From an uncultured Alphaproteobacteria bacterium (GTDB taxonomy: Bacteria; Pseudomonadota; Alphaproteobacteria; RF32; CAG-239), in contig CAKQUG010000006.1 in NCBI GenBank assembly GCA_934277545.1, positions 54,702-118,701 on the forward strand: DNA of 64,000 bases, read 5' to 3'. Positions within the stretch are counted from its first letter, which is position 1. Each line of letters begins with the position of its first letter. The translations under genes and the position numbers were made by a program. This document shows positions 18,121 to 26,741 of the stretch, piece after piece. A model generated the notes under the pieces. The model was not told the origin of the DNA. It did no database searches and was given only the letters and a program-made list of their open reading frames with translations.

Positions 18121-18387
18121 GTAAAATTCCTCTAACATTTTGATTCCACGGCAATTCTTTGAATAAAACTCAATCCCGACCGCAGAAGGTTAAACTTATA
18201 AAAACATTTAAATTGAATACAGCCAAACCCCTGATAAATCCACACTCTCAGCCATATCCACCAAATAATAGACACGCGAATTTTCACCCGCCTGCTTTAA
18301 ACTGCTCGGATTATAGACTTTTTTGCTTTATTTTGCAACATTTTTATAAAAAAAGGTAATAAAAAAACAATTCGGATACAAGCTCTT

Positions 18388-19575
18388 TTATCCCCGACAT
18401 CTTTTTTCTGCAATCTCCATTGTTTTTGCAGTTTCAAGTGCTTTATCATTTGCGCTTTTATTTGGTAAGCTGCCGCTTTTTTCATCTGATAAACCGCCAC
18501 TTTTTGATAATTCTTCATTTTTATCTTGTACCCGTTTACGCACAGAATTTAAATGTTCTAAATTTGTCATTTTCGCATAAATATTTTCATAAAAATCCCC
18601 GTCAAACGGCCGTCCGCTATTAACATGGTCTTTAAACAACGGATACACGACAGGTGCCAAGCGATTTGGCATTTCAAAACCATGATACCATTTATCTCCG
18701 TCTTTTATCGGTTTTCCGGTTGTTTTTTCATTATATAAAGCCGTAGAACACACTGCAAACAATTCATTCATTGCCCCTATTGCATTTGCAGCAGAATCAT
18801 TGCCCACTCTTTTCTCTTCAGGTTTTTTATCAAATTCCGCGGTCAACCATTTCATCAATTTTTTTGCCCCCACGGTAGTCGGATTACTCAATTCGGCTTT
18901 TACTTTGGAATTATTAAACAAAAAATGTGTTGTTTCATGAAAAGGAGTACTTGATTTTCGCCTTAAAATATTACTGTCCGCCAAATAATTTGCACCATCT
19001 TCATCTCTGTGTAAAGAATAATTCATACTTGCGTTCAACGATGTTGAAATACCATCGCCCAAAGGCTTAACCGGAGACGGATTTATAAAAACAACACCTT
19101 GTTTATTTCCATCAACACCCAGGCATTTATATAAAGCCGATAATTCTTTACCATACACTTTTTGTGTTTCGCGTAAAACATTCAAGTCATTATCAATAAC
19201 ACCTTTATTTTCAGTCAAAAATTTATTAAACTCGGGCAAAGCCTTTTTAATTGCTTCGGTTAACTGTTCGGCATTTTCTCTATCAAAATTTTCGTTAAGT
19301 ATTTTTTGCAAATCTGCAATATTCTGCACATTTTGCTCTCCGATAATTCCCTGAACTTTTTGAATATTTGAAAGAGTTTTTCTATTTTTCCATGGCAACG
19401 TTGCATCAACAAGTCCGGATATTTCAGGACTATTAAAAGAAGCCGCAAACTTCTTTCTTTTTTCATCAAAAGATTTATCTCCGCTCCCGTTTAAAGTTCC
19501 GCTCCATAAACAATAGCAACTATATATCGGATTAACCTTAAACTCTATATCCGGCGTGTTGTCAAAACTTTCCAT
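18388..19575 (-). CDS. HETTH-motif protein, putative zinc metallopeptidase
   Basis: 395 aa from ATG 19575, chosen for GAGAGGA six nt upstream; longer in-frame starts exist. Residues 212-220 read FHETTHFLF, a zincin HExxH in a hydrophobic helix, preceded by LADSNILRRKSST. An acidic third ligand cannot be assigned; ENIYAKMTNLEHLN or AMNELFAVCS downstream are candidates. No signal peptide or membrane segment. Helical N-terminal half (about 60-150). No family recognised. It could be a cytoplasmic protease or a secreted toxin-like enzyme. Stands alone between rpoB and a divergent HdeD gene. Confidence 0.6.
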   Translation of the reverse strand: MESFDNTPDIEFKVNPIYSCYCLWSGTLNGSGDKSFDEKRKKFAASFNSPEISGLVDATLPWKNRKTLSNIQKVQGIIGEQNVQNIADLQKILNENFDRENAEQLTEAIKKALPEFNKFLTENKGVIDNDLNVLRETQKVYGKELSALYKCLGVDGNKQGVVFINPSPVKPLGDGISTSLNASMNYSLHRDEDGANYLADSNILRRKSSTPFHETTHFLFNNSKVKAELSNPTTVGAKKLMKWLTAEFDKKPEEKRVGNDSAANAIGAMNELFAVCSTALYNEKTTGKPIKDGDKWYHGFEMPNRLAPVVYPLFKDHVNSGRPFDGDFYENIYAKMTNLEHLNSVRKRVQDKNEELSKSGGLSDEKSGSLPNKSANDKALETAKTMEIAEKRCRG

Positions 19576-19711
19576 CTCAGTCCTCTCTGTCATTATATGA
19601 TTATAACACAAGCATCTTAATTTTAAAGAAAAATATAAAAACCTCTCTTGTTTTTTGGCAAAAAAATAATACGTCCGAATTGAAAATATTTTTTGATAAA
19701 GGAGAAAATTT

Positions 19712-20248
19712 ATGAAAGACAGAAGATGCAGTATTTGGCACTTAATTTCAGGCATAATCATGCTGATTTTAGGTATTGTGGTATGGGCAAACCCGCTGTC
19801 ATCGCTTTATGCCATGGCTATATATTTCGGAGGTGCCGTATTTTTACTCGGCTGCGGCTATATAACTTTTTCTTTCAGCGAATATTCAGGTTGGTATTTT
19901 TTGGTCGGATTACTTGATTTATTTATAGGTCTTATTTTACTGACAAATTTAGGCTTAACCGTGCAGACTTTGCCGATTTTATTTGCTTTTTGGTTTTTGG
20001 CTACCGGAATTATGCAAATTTCAGGCAGCTTAGACATCAAACATCTTGGGTTACCTTGGGGCTGGAGTATGTTCAGCGGCATATTGGGCATTATTCTGGC
20101 TTTCTTAGTTTTGGCTTATCAATCATTTGGCGAAGCTGTTCTGGTGCTTTATGTCGGCTTTTATATTTTTGCGTTTGGTATTCTCAGTATTGCCGAATAT
20201 TTATATTTTCGCAAATTTTGCCGCCTGCAGCAAACAAAAGCGCAATAA
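19712..20248 (+). CDS. HdeD-family membrane protein (DUF308)
   Basis: 178 aa with six transmembrane segments arranged as three hairpins, and GIIMLILGIVVWANPLSSL near the N terminus, the typical HdeD opening (HdeD in E. coli helps acid resistance at high density). AAAGGAG is 8 nt before the ATG. Followed 76 bp later by the phosphoribosyltransferase. The exact role here is unknown; family assignment is good. Confidence 0.8.
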   Translation: MKDRRCSIWHLISGIIMLILGIVVWANPLSSLYAMAIYFGGAVFLLGCGYITFSFSEYSGWYFLVGLLDLFIGLILLTNLGLTVQTLPILFAFWFLATGIMQISGSLDIKHLGLPWGWSMFSGILGIILAFLVLAYQSFGEAVLVLYVGFYIFAFGILSIAEYLYFRKFCRLQQTKAQ

Positions 20249-20324
20249 ATCAATAAATATATTGACGACTAAATCCGTAATTGCTATAAAGCAGAGCATT
20301 ATTTAATTTGTTGGAGATAGAACC

Positions 20325-20762
20325 ATGAAAGAAATTACTCAAGCTCAAGTAGATAATGCCTGCTTTATGATTGCGCAAAAAATTCAAAAACGCTCGCCGA
20401 ACGGCTTTGTTTTAGCGGCTGTTTCCCGCGGCGGTCTTGTTCCGGCAACCATTATTTCACACTATCTCAAACACAAAGACATTCGCTTTATACGTCTTTC
20501 TTCATACAGCGACGAAAGCAAATCACAGTCTGAAATGGTTGATACAACGCTGGATGAAATTCCTAACGCCGCCAACACCTATATAATCGACGACTTATGC
20601 GACAGCGGCGAAACAGTGCAATATTTACGCCATAAATATCCTTTGGCGCAAATCTATACCCTAATCAACAAAAATCCGGAAATTAAACCGGATTACTTTC
20701 CAATGTCCGAACCTATGGGATTATGGATAAACTTCCCGTGGGAACCCGAAGACAGAAAATAA
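20325..20762 (+). CDS. gpt: Xanthine/guanine phosphoribosyltransferase
   Basis: 145 aa, near the 152 of E. coli Gpt. Salvages xanthine, guanine or hypoxanthine with PRPP to the nucleoside monophosphate. Motifs: AVSRGGLVPATIIS, PRPP loop YIIDDLCDSGETV, and the C-terminal LWINFPWEPE that stacks on the purine in Gpt-type enzymes. GGAG lies 8 nt upstream of the ATG. The short form and WINFPWE favour Gpt over Hpt; purine preference is inferred. Confidence 0.85.
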   Translation: MKEITQAQVDNACFMIAQKIQKRSPNGFVLAAVSRGGLVPATIISHYLKHKDIRFIRLSSYSDESKSQSEMVDTTLDEIPNAANTYIIDDLCDSGETVQYLRHKYPLAQIYTLINKNPEIKPDYFPMSEPMGLWINFPWEPEDRK

Positions 20763-20825
20763 GCCGAATGTAAATGTCAATCACTTTAAAAACGGCGAGA
20801 TTTCTCCCGCCGCTCAAATAAATCA

Positions 20826-21638
20826 TCACAATTTTTCAACCTGAATTACCATAGAAATACGGTGTGTTTCATGCGGTTTCAAACGTACAAAATAATCCCC
20901 CTGATTAGCCGGCTCGACGCAAACAAATTGCTTGTATTGTCCTGCCGACATTTCTGCCAAATCTTTAGCCGGATTCCAAACCACTGTTGATTTTGAACCG
21001 CTTTTTTCAATACATATTTTTCGTTTATAGCCCTTATCAACAATCTCTATATTACCGCTATGATTTAAGAATGCCGCGTCAAATTCGCCGTCAATCTGCA
21101 AATCCTCGACAAGTTCATATATTTTGCCGTCTAAAGAGCTTCTATACTGATGTCCGCTCAAACCTTTTATTGTAATATTTTCAAGTGAACTAATATTAAA
21201 GTAACAATGCAACGCTTCACTAAAAGAAAAATCCTCAGCACCGTTATTTGTGGTTTCCAAGCAATATTCCAACTTATCGCTAATTTTTATAAACAGCTTT
21301 GCGCTAACCGACAAATTATATTTTTCATCAGGCTGTAAATATAGCTCTATCTCTGATTTTTGACTATTGGAAACAACATTTTGCACTTGCCAGTCAGAAA
21401 TACGGGCAAAACCGTGACGCGGAAGATTATCATTCAGTTTTTCTGCCGCAAAACGCAGCCAACAAACAGGCACACCGCCGCGAATAGCTTGACTATGGTC
21501 AAATTTATTCAAATCTCCCAGCCAAAACACATCATGCTCTTCGCCTTTTGGACAATATGAAAACAAATCCGCGCCCCAAAGCGCCAATTTACATTTAGCC
21601 TTTTCATTTTCCAAACTTATAAATCCGCTTTCAAACAT
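20826..21638 (-). CDS. D-hexose-6-phosphate mutarotase (YeaD-like aldose epimerase)
   Basis: 270 aa. Start at 21638 (MFESGFISLENE) chosen for AAGGGG 9 nt upstream; ATG 21659 has no ribosome site. Galactose mutarotase-like beta-sandwich with the YeaD hallmarks IRGGVPVCWLRFA and PRHGFAR (active-site His); FSEALHCYFNI carries the second His and VWNPAKD sits near the C terminus. It interconverts alpha and beta glucose 6-phosphate. Ends convergent with gpt; a weak CGGCG...CGCCG hairpin lies between them at about 20794. Confidence 0.85.
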   Translation of the reverse strand: MFESGFISLENEKAKCKLALWGADLFSYCPKGEEHDVFWLGDLNKFDHSQAIRGGVPVCWLRFAAEKLNDNLPRHGFARISDWQVQNVVSNSQKSEIELYLQPDEKYNLSVSAKLFIKISDKLEYCLETTNNGAEDFSFSEALHCYFNISSLENITIKGLSGHQYRSSLDGKIYELVEDLQIDGEFDAAFLNHSGNIEIVDKGYKRKICIEKSGSKSTVVWNPAKDLAEMSAGQYKQFVCVEPANQGDYFVRLKPHETHRISMVIQVEKL

Positions 21639-21764
21639 TATAAAATACCCCTTCGACATAAATTTTACGTCAGCATAAATCTTTTTCCTACCAGCGTCAA
21701 CAGCTTTGCTAAACAGCCCTAGTTTTTTACTTTACATTTTTTATTTCTTTAGTTAAACTCTTAA

Positions 21765-21976
21765 ACAGGCAGGTGTTAGTCTGCCTAGGGCGTCGAAAAC
21801 CCTTTGAATCAATAAATAGCCGCTGTGCATAGCGACTCTATTTTGTTATGCCGACCTCTGTTTTTGGACGGATGTCGGTGAATAAGGCTATATGCTGAAT
21901 AAGCCGAGCCGTTTTTTATTTATTGATTCACGGTTTTCGAACATCCGCCCGCTTTTTTATAGCGGGTTTTGTTTTT
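21765..21976 (+). promoter_or_regulatory. Structured leader RNA A2 with intrinsic terminator, upstream of prepilin
   Basis: About 212 nt. Hairpin AGGCAG/CTGCCT; GGGCG (21788-21792) pairs with CGCCC (21946-21950); GAAAACC pairs with GGTTTTC; 14-bp helix TGAATCAATAAATA (21805-21818) with 21917-21930; inner hairpin CGCT...AGCG; stem GCCGAC...GTCGG; then terminator CCCGC...GCGGG plus T-rich run (21948-21975). CGCCC and the terminator arm overlap by three bases. Compared with A1, the long helix, the inner hairpin and the first hairpin all change sequence while keeping pairing; unpaired stretches such as GGACGGATGTCGG and TGCTGAATAAGCCGAGCCGT are conserved. Confidence 0.8.
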
Positions 21977-22002
21977 ATGTCACAATAAACGGAGTTTGAA
22001 AA

Positions 22003-22641
22003 ATGTATAAAAATTGGGAAAAAGGCCGTAGCATGATAGAGATGCTGGGTGTACTGGCTATAATTGCGGTTTTATCCGTTGGCGGAATTGCCGGCTATTC
22101 TCAAGCACTGGAAAAATGGAAAATTAACAAAACTCTTGAAGGATACAGTTATTTAACTCAAGGCCTGATGGAACATATCGATAATTTGAGAGTTTTGCAA
22201 CCAACTGATGATACCCGTAGACATTACTTGCTAGAAACAATCAAAGGATTGAATCTTATTCCGGAAGGATGGTCTATACAAAACCAAATTTTGACTGATA
22301 CCACAGGCAGCTCAGTTACTGTCTTTGCTCGCAATAATCATTTAGTTTATGATATAGCACTGGGAACATCTTCTTTTGATGACAGCAATAATATTAGATC
22401 TGATAACTTTTCAGTTAAGCTTTGCCGTGAATTTATAAGTAACTTTGCCCAGCCACTGCATTCTTCTTTACAATATATTTGGATTTTTAAGTCACAAAGC
22501 AAAAACGAATATTATTATGGCGATTCTTTATGTACCAATGGCAATAAATGCCTAATCAATATGACTCTATCCGACATACAAAATGCTTGCACATCCTGTG
22601 TAATTGGAACCGATTATTGCTTATTGGTTTTAGAATTTTAG
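22003..22641 (+). CDS. Prepilin-like protein with leader RNA A2
   Basis: 212 aa with a short 8-residue leader: G8|RSMIEMLGVLAIIAVLSVGG, then IAGYSQALEKWKINK. The body resembles the phase-variable prepilin at 2504: YYGDSLCTNGNKCLINMTLSDIQ here, YYGDNYCVKGKNCIRNMNMSTIK there, and both end in EF. C-terminal CTSC...YC. CGGAG lies 10 nt before the ATG, just after the leader terminator, so read-through of that terminator should decide expression. Confidence 0.8.
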   Translation: MYKNWEKGRSMIEMLGVLAIIAVLSVGGIAGYSQALEKWKINKTLEGYSYLTQGLMEHIDNLRVLQPTDDTRRHYLLETIKGLNLIPEGWSIQNQILTDTTGSSVTVFARNNHLVYDIALGTSSFDDSNNIRSDNFSVKLCREFISNFAQPLHSSLQYIWIFKSQSKNEYYYGDSLCTNGNKCLINMTLSDIQNACTSCVIGTDYCLLVLEF

Positions 22642-22743
22642 CAACTTCAAAAGATTATGTTAAGATAAATTTTTTACCACAATATCAATTGGTTGAGCTT
22701 GAAAACTCCGCCTCACCATACTAATTCTTTGAAAGTTTGACAT

Positions 22744-22850
22744 TTATCTGTTTTTATGTCATACTTCCAATATAAGATTGGGAAGTTGGGTGTTCAACTT
22801 CTTTCCTATGTTGGAAAACGTCTAGTGATACGAACACTAGACGTTTTATT
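22744..22850 (+). terminator. Hairpins and intrinsic terminator after prepilin gene
   Basis: Three stems in a row: ACTTCC-AAT/ATTGGGAAGT at about 22764-22788, GAAGTTG...CAACTTC at about 22785-22804, and a perfect 13-bp stem AAAACGTCTAGTG/CACTAGACGTTTT (22813-22825 with 22833-22845) followed by ATTTAT. The last is a good terminator. Confidence 0.7.
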
Positions 22851-22902
22851 TATACCCCTCACCCGGAGCGAAGCTTCAACCTCTCCATCAGGGGGGCAAG
22901 AT
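22851..22902 (+). repeat. Palindromic repeat R1, non-coding copy
   Basis: TACCCCTCACCCGGAGCGAAG... CAACCTCTCCATCAGGGGGG, diverged from 2781-2831. Here it lies outside any gene, immediately after the prepilin terminator. Short ORFs crossing it are repeat-derived. Confidence 0.6.
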
Positions 22903-23051
22903 TAAAAAACATACTCCATAAAGCAATGAGAATAATGGTGCAGATAAAGGCAACTCTGGTTCTGAAGAAAATCCTAGTGTACATAGAAGTACATGAATTT
23001 TCTGAATGAACGTAAGTTACCTTTAGATGTGCCGTTAGGCGCGTTGCTCTG

Positions 23052-23250
23052 CTCTCAGAAACTCGGATAATGAGCTCAATGCAAAGTAAGATTTTTTCGC
23101 AGTGTATAAAATAGTACACGAATGCAACCGGTATAAACTCTCAGAAACTCGGATAATGAGGCTAATACGCATTAACTTTTTTGCGCCGTGTACAAATTAG
23201 TACACAAGCACAAAAAGTTAAAAGTAGTAGACCATTAGCCGAGTTTCCTC
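23052..23250. repeat. R3 repeat array, two 86-bp units ending in a long palindrome
   Basis: CTCTCAGAAACTCGGATAAT starts at 23052 and again at 23138 (period 86). Each unit carries a core GTGTA...TAGTACAC. The second unit folds as AAACTCGG ... TTAACTTTTTTGC ... GTGTAC-AAATTA-GTACAC ... AAAAAGTTAA ... CCGAGTTT. The same family is at 35080-35335 and 58340-58435. Confidence 0.75.
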
Positions 23251-23251
23251 A

Positions 23252-23794
23252 CTAATAGAAATAGTAGCGCGCGCCGATAGTAAATTCTTTGCTGTTGTTA
23301 TAAGCATCGCCGTCAGCTAAAGAATAACGATACATTGCTCTAAAGCCCCATTCCGGAGTAGGATTGATTTCTCCGCCGACACCCAAACGCAAAGCATTTG
23401 CAGAATCTTTGTCGCTTTTACCATTGTATTTTAATTTAGATGAAATTCTTCCATAACCGACCGAGCCCAAAATTGTGGCGTCCGAAACATTGTACATATC
23501 AATCAAAACATCGGCACCATAACCATATAAACGGCTGCGAGCCACATTAGAACCCATAACTTTCTTTTCTTGCAAAGAACGTTCGGCAAAAAATTCTATA
23601 GAACCATAGTCAACAAATTTTACACCTGCGGTCAGACTGCCCAAATCATAATTTTCGGCAAAAGAATTTTCATAACGACCTTTTAAGTTTGGCGTCATAT
23701 TAACATAATCAAACCCCCAATATGGACGATATTCGCCGGCATTAGCCGAAACAGCCATCAATAAACCTGCCGCAAGCAACAAATATTTTTTCAT
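23252..23794 (-). CDS. Outer-membrane beta-barrel protein
   Basis: 180 aa from ATG 23794, chosen for AAAGGAG 8 nt upstream and a clear signal peptide (MKKYLLLAAGLLMAVSANAG). The mature part alternates aromatic and polar residues in strands and ends RYYFY, an aromatic C terminus typical of barrels inserted by BamA. Looks like an 8-stranded OmpA-like or porin-like small barrel (opacity family). Function beyond that unknown. The gene's stop abuts the R3 repeat. Confidence 0.75.
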   Translation of the reverse strand: MKKYLLLAAGLLMAVSANAGEYRPYWGFDYVNMTPNLKGRYENSFAENYDLGSLTAGVKFVDYGSIEFFAERSLQEKKVMGSNVARSRLYGYGADVLIDMYNVSDATILGSVGYGRISSKLKYNGKSDKDSANALRLGVGGEINPTPEWGFRAMYRYSLADGDAYNNSKEFTIGARYYFY

Positions 23795-23878
23795 TTTGCA
23801 TTCTCCTTTTAATCTATTATAATCTTTATACGACATAATTTATGACTGAAAGGTTAACACATACTTTGTTTAGCAATT

Positions 23879-26587
23879 TTAATGCGCCGAAGCCCAAGTA
23901 TCGCCGACACCGGTTTCCACCACCATTTTTACTGCCGTATTTGCTGCGTCTTCCATAATTTTCTGCAACAAAGCTGCAGTTTGCTGCGCATGTTCAGCTT
24001 TAACTTCCAGCACCAGCTCGTCATGCACTTGCAAAAGCAAACGTCCGTCCAGCTGATGTTCTTGCATCGCCTGATAAACTTTTTGCATAGCCAGTTTCAC
24101 AATATCGGCCGCTCCGCCTTGTATCGGCGCGTTAATCGCCGCCCGCTCGGCAAACGAAACAATACGGTGATTTTTGTCGTTAATCCCCAACACGGCGCAT
24201 TTACGTCCCATCGGCGTTAAAACATAACCATGGCTACGGGCAAATTCTATTGTTTTTTCCATATAAGTTTTAACTTCCGGCATGGCGGCAAAATATGAAT
24301 CAATATATTGCTTAGCCACCTCTTTAGTTGTACCGATTTGTTTAGCCAAACCAAACTGAGAGATGCCGTAAACAATGCCGAAATTTATGGCCTTGGCGCG
24401 GCTGCGATGGTCGCGATCAACTTCTTCGGGTTTCAGGCCAAACACACGGGCAGCCGTGGCGGCGTGAATATCCACACCGGCGGCAAACGCCTCTTTCAAG
24501 GCTTTAACATCGGCAACCGACGCCAGCAAACGCAGTTCCATTTGACTATAATCCGCCGCCACAATTTTATAGCCCTTGCGCGCCACAAAACAAGCGCGGA
24601 TTTTACGCCCGATTTCCGAACGATTCGGAATATTCTGCAAATTCGGATTAGATGACGCCAAACGCCCGGTGTTTACTACCGTTTGCGAAAAAGTGGTATG
24701 CACACGGTTATTTTGGTCTTTTACCTCAAGCAAAGCCGTGGTGTAGGTGGATTTCAGTTTGGCGTAACTGCGCCATTCCAAAATCTTGGCGGCGATTTCA
24801 TGTTCTTCCGCCAGCTGTTCCAAAACTTCGGCGCTGGTATTATAGTTTCCGGTGCCGGTCGTTTTTTTGGCGCCGCTGAAACCTAGTTTATCAAATAAAA
24901 TTTCACCGATTTGCTTAGGCGAGCTCAAATTAAACGTTGTGCCGGCAAGCGCAAAAATCTCATTTTCACATTGGCTCATCTGGCGGGCAAATTCGTCATT
25001 CAATTCAGCCATGCAGTTTTCATCAATGACAATCCCCTCGTCTTCCATTTTCAGCAAAACTTGCAGCAGGCGGCGGTCAAGCATTTCATAAACATACATT
25101 TTACGCTCGTGAAACAGACTGTCTTTCAAAATATGATAAAGCCGCAAAACATAATCAGCGCTTTCAAAAACATAATTGCCGTATTCTTCATTAAAGAAGT
25201 CTATTTTTTTAATTTTCTGCGTCAGTTTCGGCAGGGCGATTTTTTTATCCAGCAACATATCGCTCAAAACCTGCAAAGTATGCTCATGCAACGAGCTGTC
25301 CACATCATACGACATTACCGCAACATCATGATACGGCCACAAATCCAGCTGCTTGCCGCAAATTTTATTCAAATAATGCCATTGTGTTTTTAAGCCCAAA
25401 GCAATTTTCAAGATATTCTGATTTTCCATAACCGACAGCAAAAATTTTTTAACGGCCTCGTTATCAAGCTGCGAAACTTCTTTATGAGCAAACAAATCCG
25501 CCTCGCCCGCCACTTGCGGAATCGGCAAATAGCAAGCACTGTTTTCGGCGGTGCTGATACTCAAGGCTTCCGGCTCAACACCGTTATGCAAAACCTGAAA
25601 GCTGAATTGCTGCGTGGTACAGATTTCCTGATATAAAACCTTCAAATCCTCCGTATTTTGAATTTTCCGATAGTTTGCAGGCTCTTCTTTTTCTACCGCC
25701 GTCGACGCTCCGCCCAAGACACAGCAACGTTCTTCAATCCATTTCTGCAGCTTCGGCAAAATACTCTTAAAGCCCAAACCGGTTACAAAATTCAGTAAAG
25801 TCGCGGCATCCGGCGCCTGACACTTAAAATCTTCAAGCGGATGTTCAACCGGAACATCATCTTTAAGCGTTACCAATTTCAGCGACAATTCGGCCGATTC
25901 CTTATTTTGCATAACCAGTTCGCGGCGTTTGGTTTGCTTGATTTGTTCGGCATTTTTCAACACCCCTTGCACCGAACCAAACAAATTAACCAGCTCTGCC
26001 GCCGTTTTTGGACCTATCCCCGGAATTCCCGGAATATTATCGATTTTATCACCGGAAAGTGCCTGCACATCAACCACTTTATCGGGATAAACACCGAACT
26101 TTTCATGCACGTCTTCCACCGTAAAAAACTTGTCTTTCATACCGTCATAAAATTCCACATGCGGGCGAATCAGCTGCATAAGGTCCTTATCCGCAGAAAC
26201 AACAACCACGTCATGCCCGGCGTCCACCGCCTGTTTTGCATAGGTAGCAATCAAATCGTCAGCCTCATAGCCTTCTTGTAAAATGCACGGCAGATTCAAA
26301 TTTTCCACAGTTTTATAAATCAGTTCGAACTGCGGAATTAAAAGTTCAGGAATCTCGGCGCGCGTCGCTTTGTAATCGGCAAAAAAATTGTTGCGGAAGT
26401 TCTTGCGCTTGGCGTCAAACAGCACCACGCAATAATCGCAGGGAATAGCCTTTATCAACCGCATAAACATTGTCAAAAAGCCGTATACTGCGTTTACCGG
26501 AGTGCCGTCAGGCGCCGTCATGGTCGGCAAGGCGTAAAACGCTCTGAAAATATATCCCGAACCGTCAATCAAACAAACTTTTGCCAT
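23879..26587 (-). CDS. polA: DNA polymerase I (proofreading domain degenerate)
   Basis: 902 aa. Start at 26587 (MAKVCLIDGSGYIFRAF) with AAGGAG 9 nt upstream. Order: 5' nuclease (residues 1-290; VVSADKDLMQLI, LSGDKIDNIPGIPGIGPKTA), exonuclease-like domain (about 310-490), polymerase (about 500-902; DYSQMELRLLASV, RAKAINFGIVYGIS, LLQVHDELVLEV). The polymerase carboxylates (DYSQ, VHDE) are intact. In the exonuclease domain the metal-binding DxE is replaced (FSFQVLHNG), and the NxxxD helix reads KIALGLKTQWHYL, so 3'-5' proofreading is probably lost, as in several other bacterial PolA lineages. Gap filling and Okazaki processing should remain. Confidence 0.97.
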   Translation of the reverse strand: MAKVCLIDGSGYIFRAFYALPTMTAPDGTPVNAVYGFLTMFMRLIKAIPCDYCVVLFDAKRKNFRNNFFADYKATRAEIPELLIPQFELIYKTVENLNLPCILQEGYEADDLIATYAKQAVDAGHDVVVVSADKDLMQLIRPHVEFYDGMKDKFFTVEDVHEKFGVYPDKVVDVQALSGDKIDNIPGIPGIGPKTAAELVNLFGSVQGVLKNAEQIKQTKRRELVMQNKESAELSLKLVTLKDDVPVEHPLEDFKCQAPDAATLLNFVTGLGFKSILPKLQKWIEERCCVLGGASTAVEKEEPANYRKIQNTEDLKVLYQEICTTQQFSFQVLHNGVEPEALSISTAENSACYLPIPQVAGEADLFAHKEVSQLDNEAVKKFLLSVMENQNILKIALGLKTQWHYLNKICGKQLDLWPYHDVAVMSYDVDSSLHEHTLQVLSDMLLDKKIALPKLTQKIKKIDFFNEEYGNYVFESADYVLRLYHILKDSLFHERKMYVYEMLDRRLLQVLLKMEDEGIVIDENCMAELNDEFARQMSQCENEIFALAGTTFNLSSPKQIGEILFDKLGFSGAKKTTGTGNYNTSAEVLEQLAEEHEIAAKILEWRSYAKLKSTYTTALLEVKDQNNRVHTTFSQTVVNTGRLASSNPNLQNIPNRSEIGRKIRACFVARKGYKIVAADYSQMELRLLASVADVKALKEAFAAGVDIHAATAARVFGLKPEEVDRDHRSRAKAINFGIVYGISQFGLAKQIGTTKEVAKQYIDSYFAAMPEVKTYMEKTIEFARSHGYVLTPMGRKCAVLGINDKNHRIVSFAERAAINAPIQGGAADIVKLAMQKVYQAMQEHQLDGRLLLQVHDELVLEVKAEHAQQTAALLQKIMEDAANTAVKMVVETGVGDTWASAH

Positions 26588-26741
26588 TTTTATTTTCTCC
26601 TTGCCCGCCAATATAACGGCTTTTTAGGCGTTCGCCAAGCATTAAAAATTTTTCTTTGCGCTTTTGTTTATAAAAACTTCCTTAACTTATTTTATATATA
26701 GTGCAGGCTAAGAGATTTTGGACTGAAAATGAGAGATTAAA

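Noticed and set aside
22859..23119. 86-codon ORF on the minus strand
   Set aside because: It lies wholly in R1/R3 repeat sequence and has no ribosome site.
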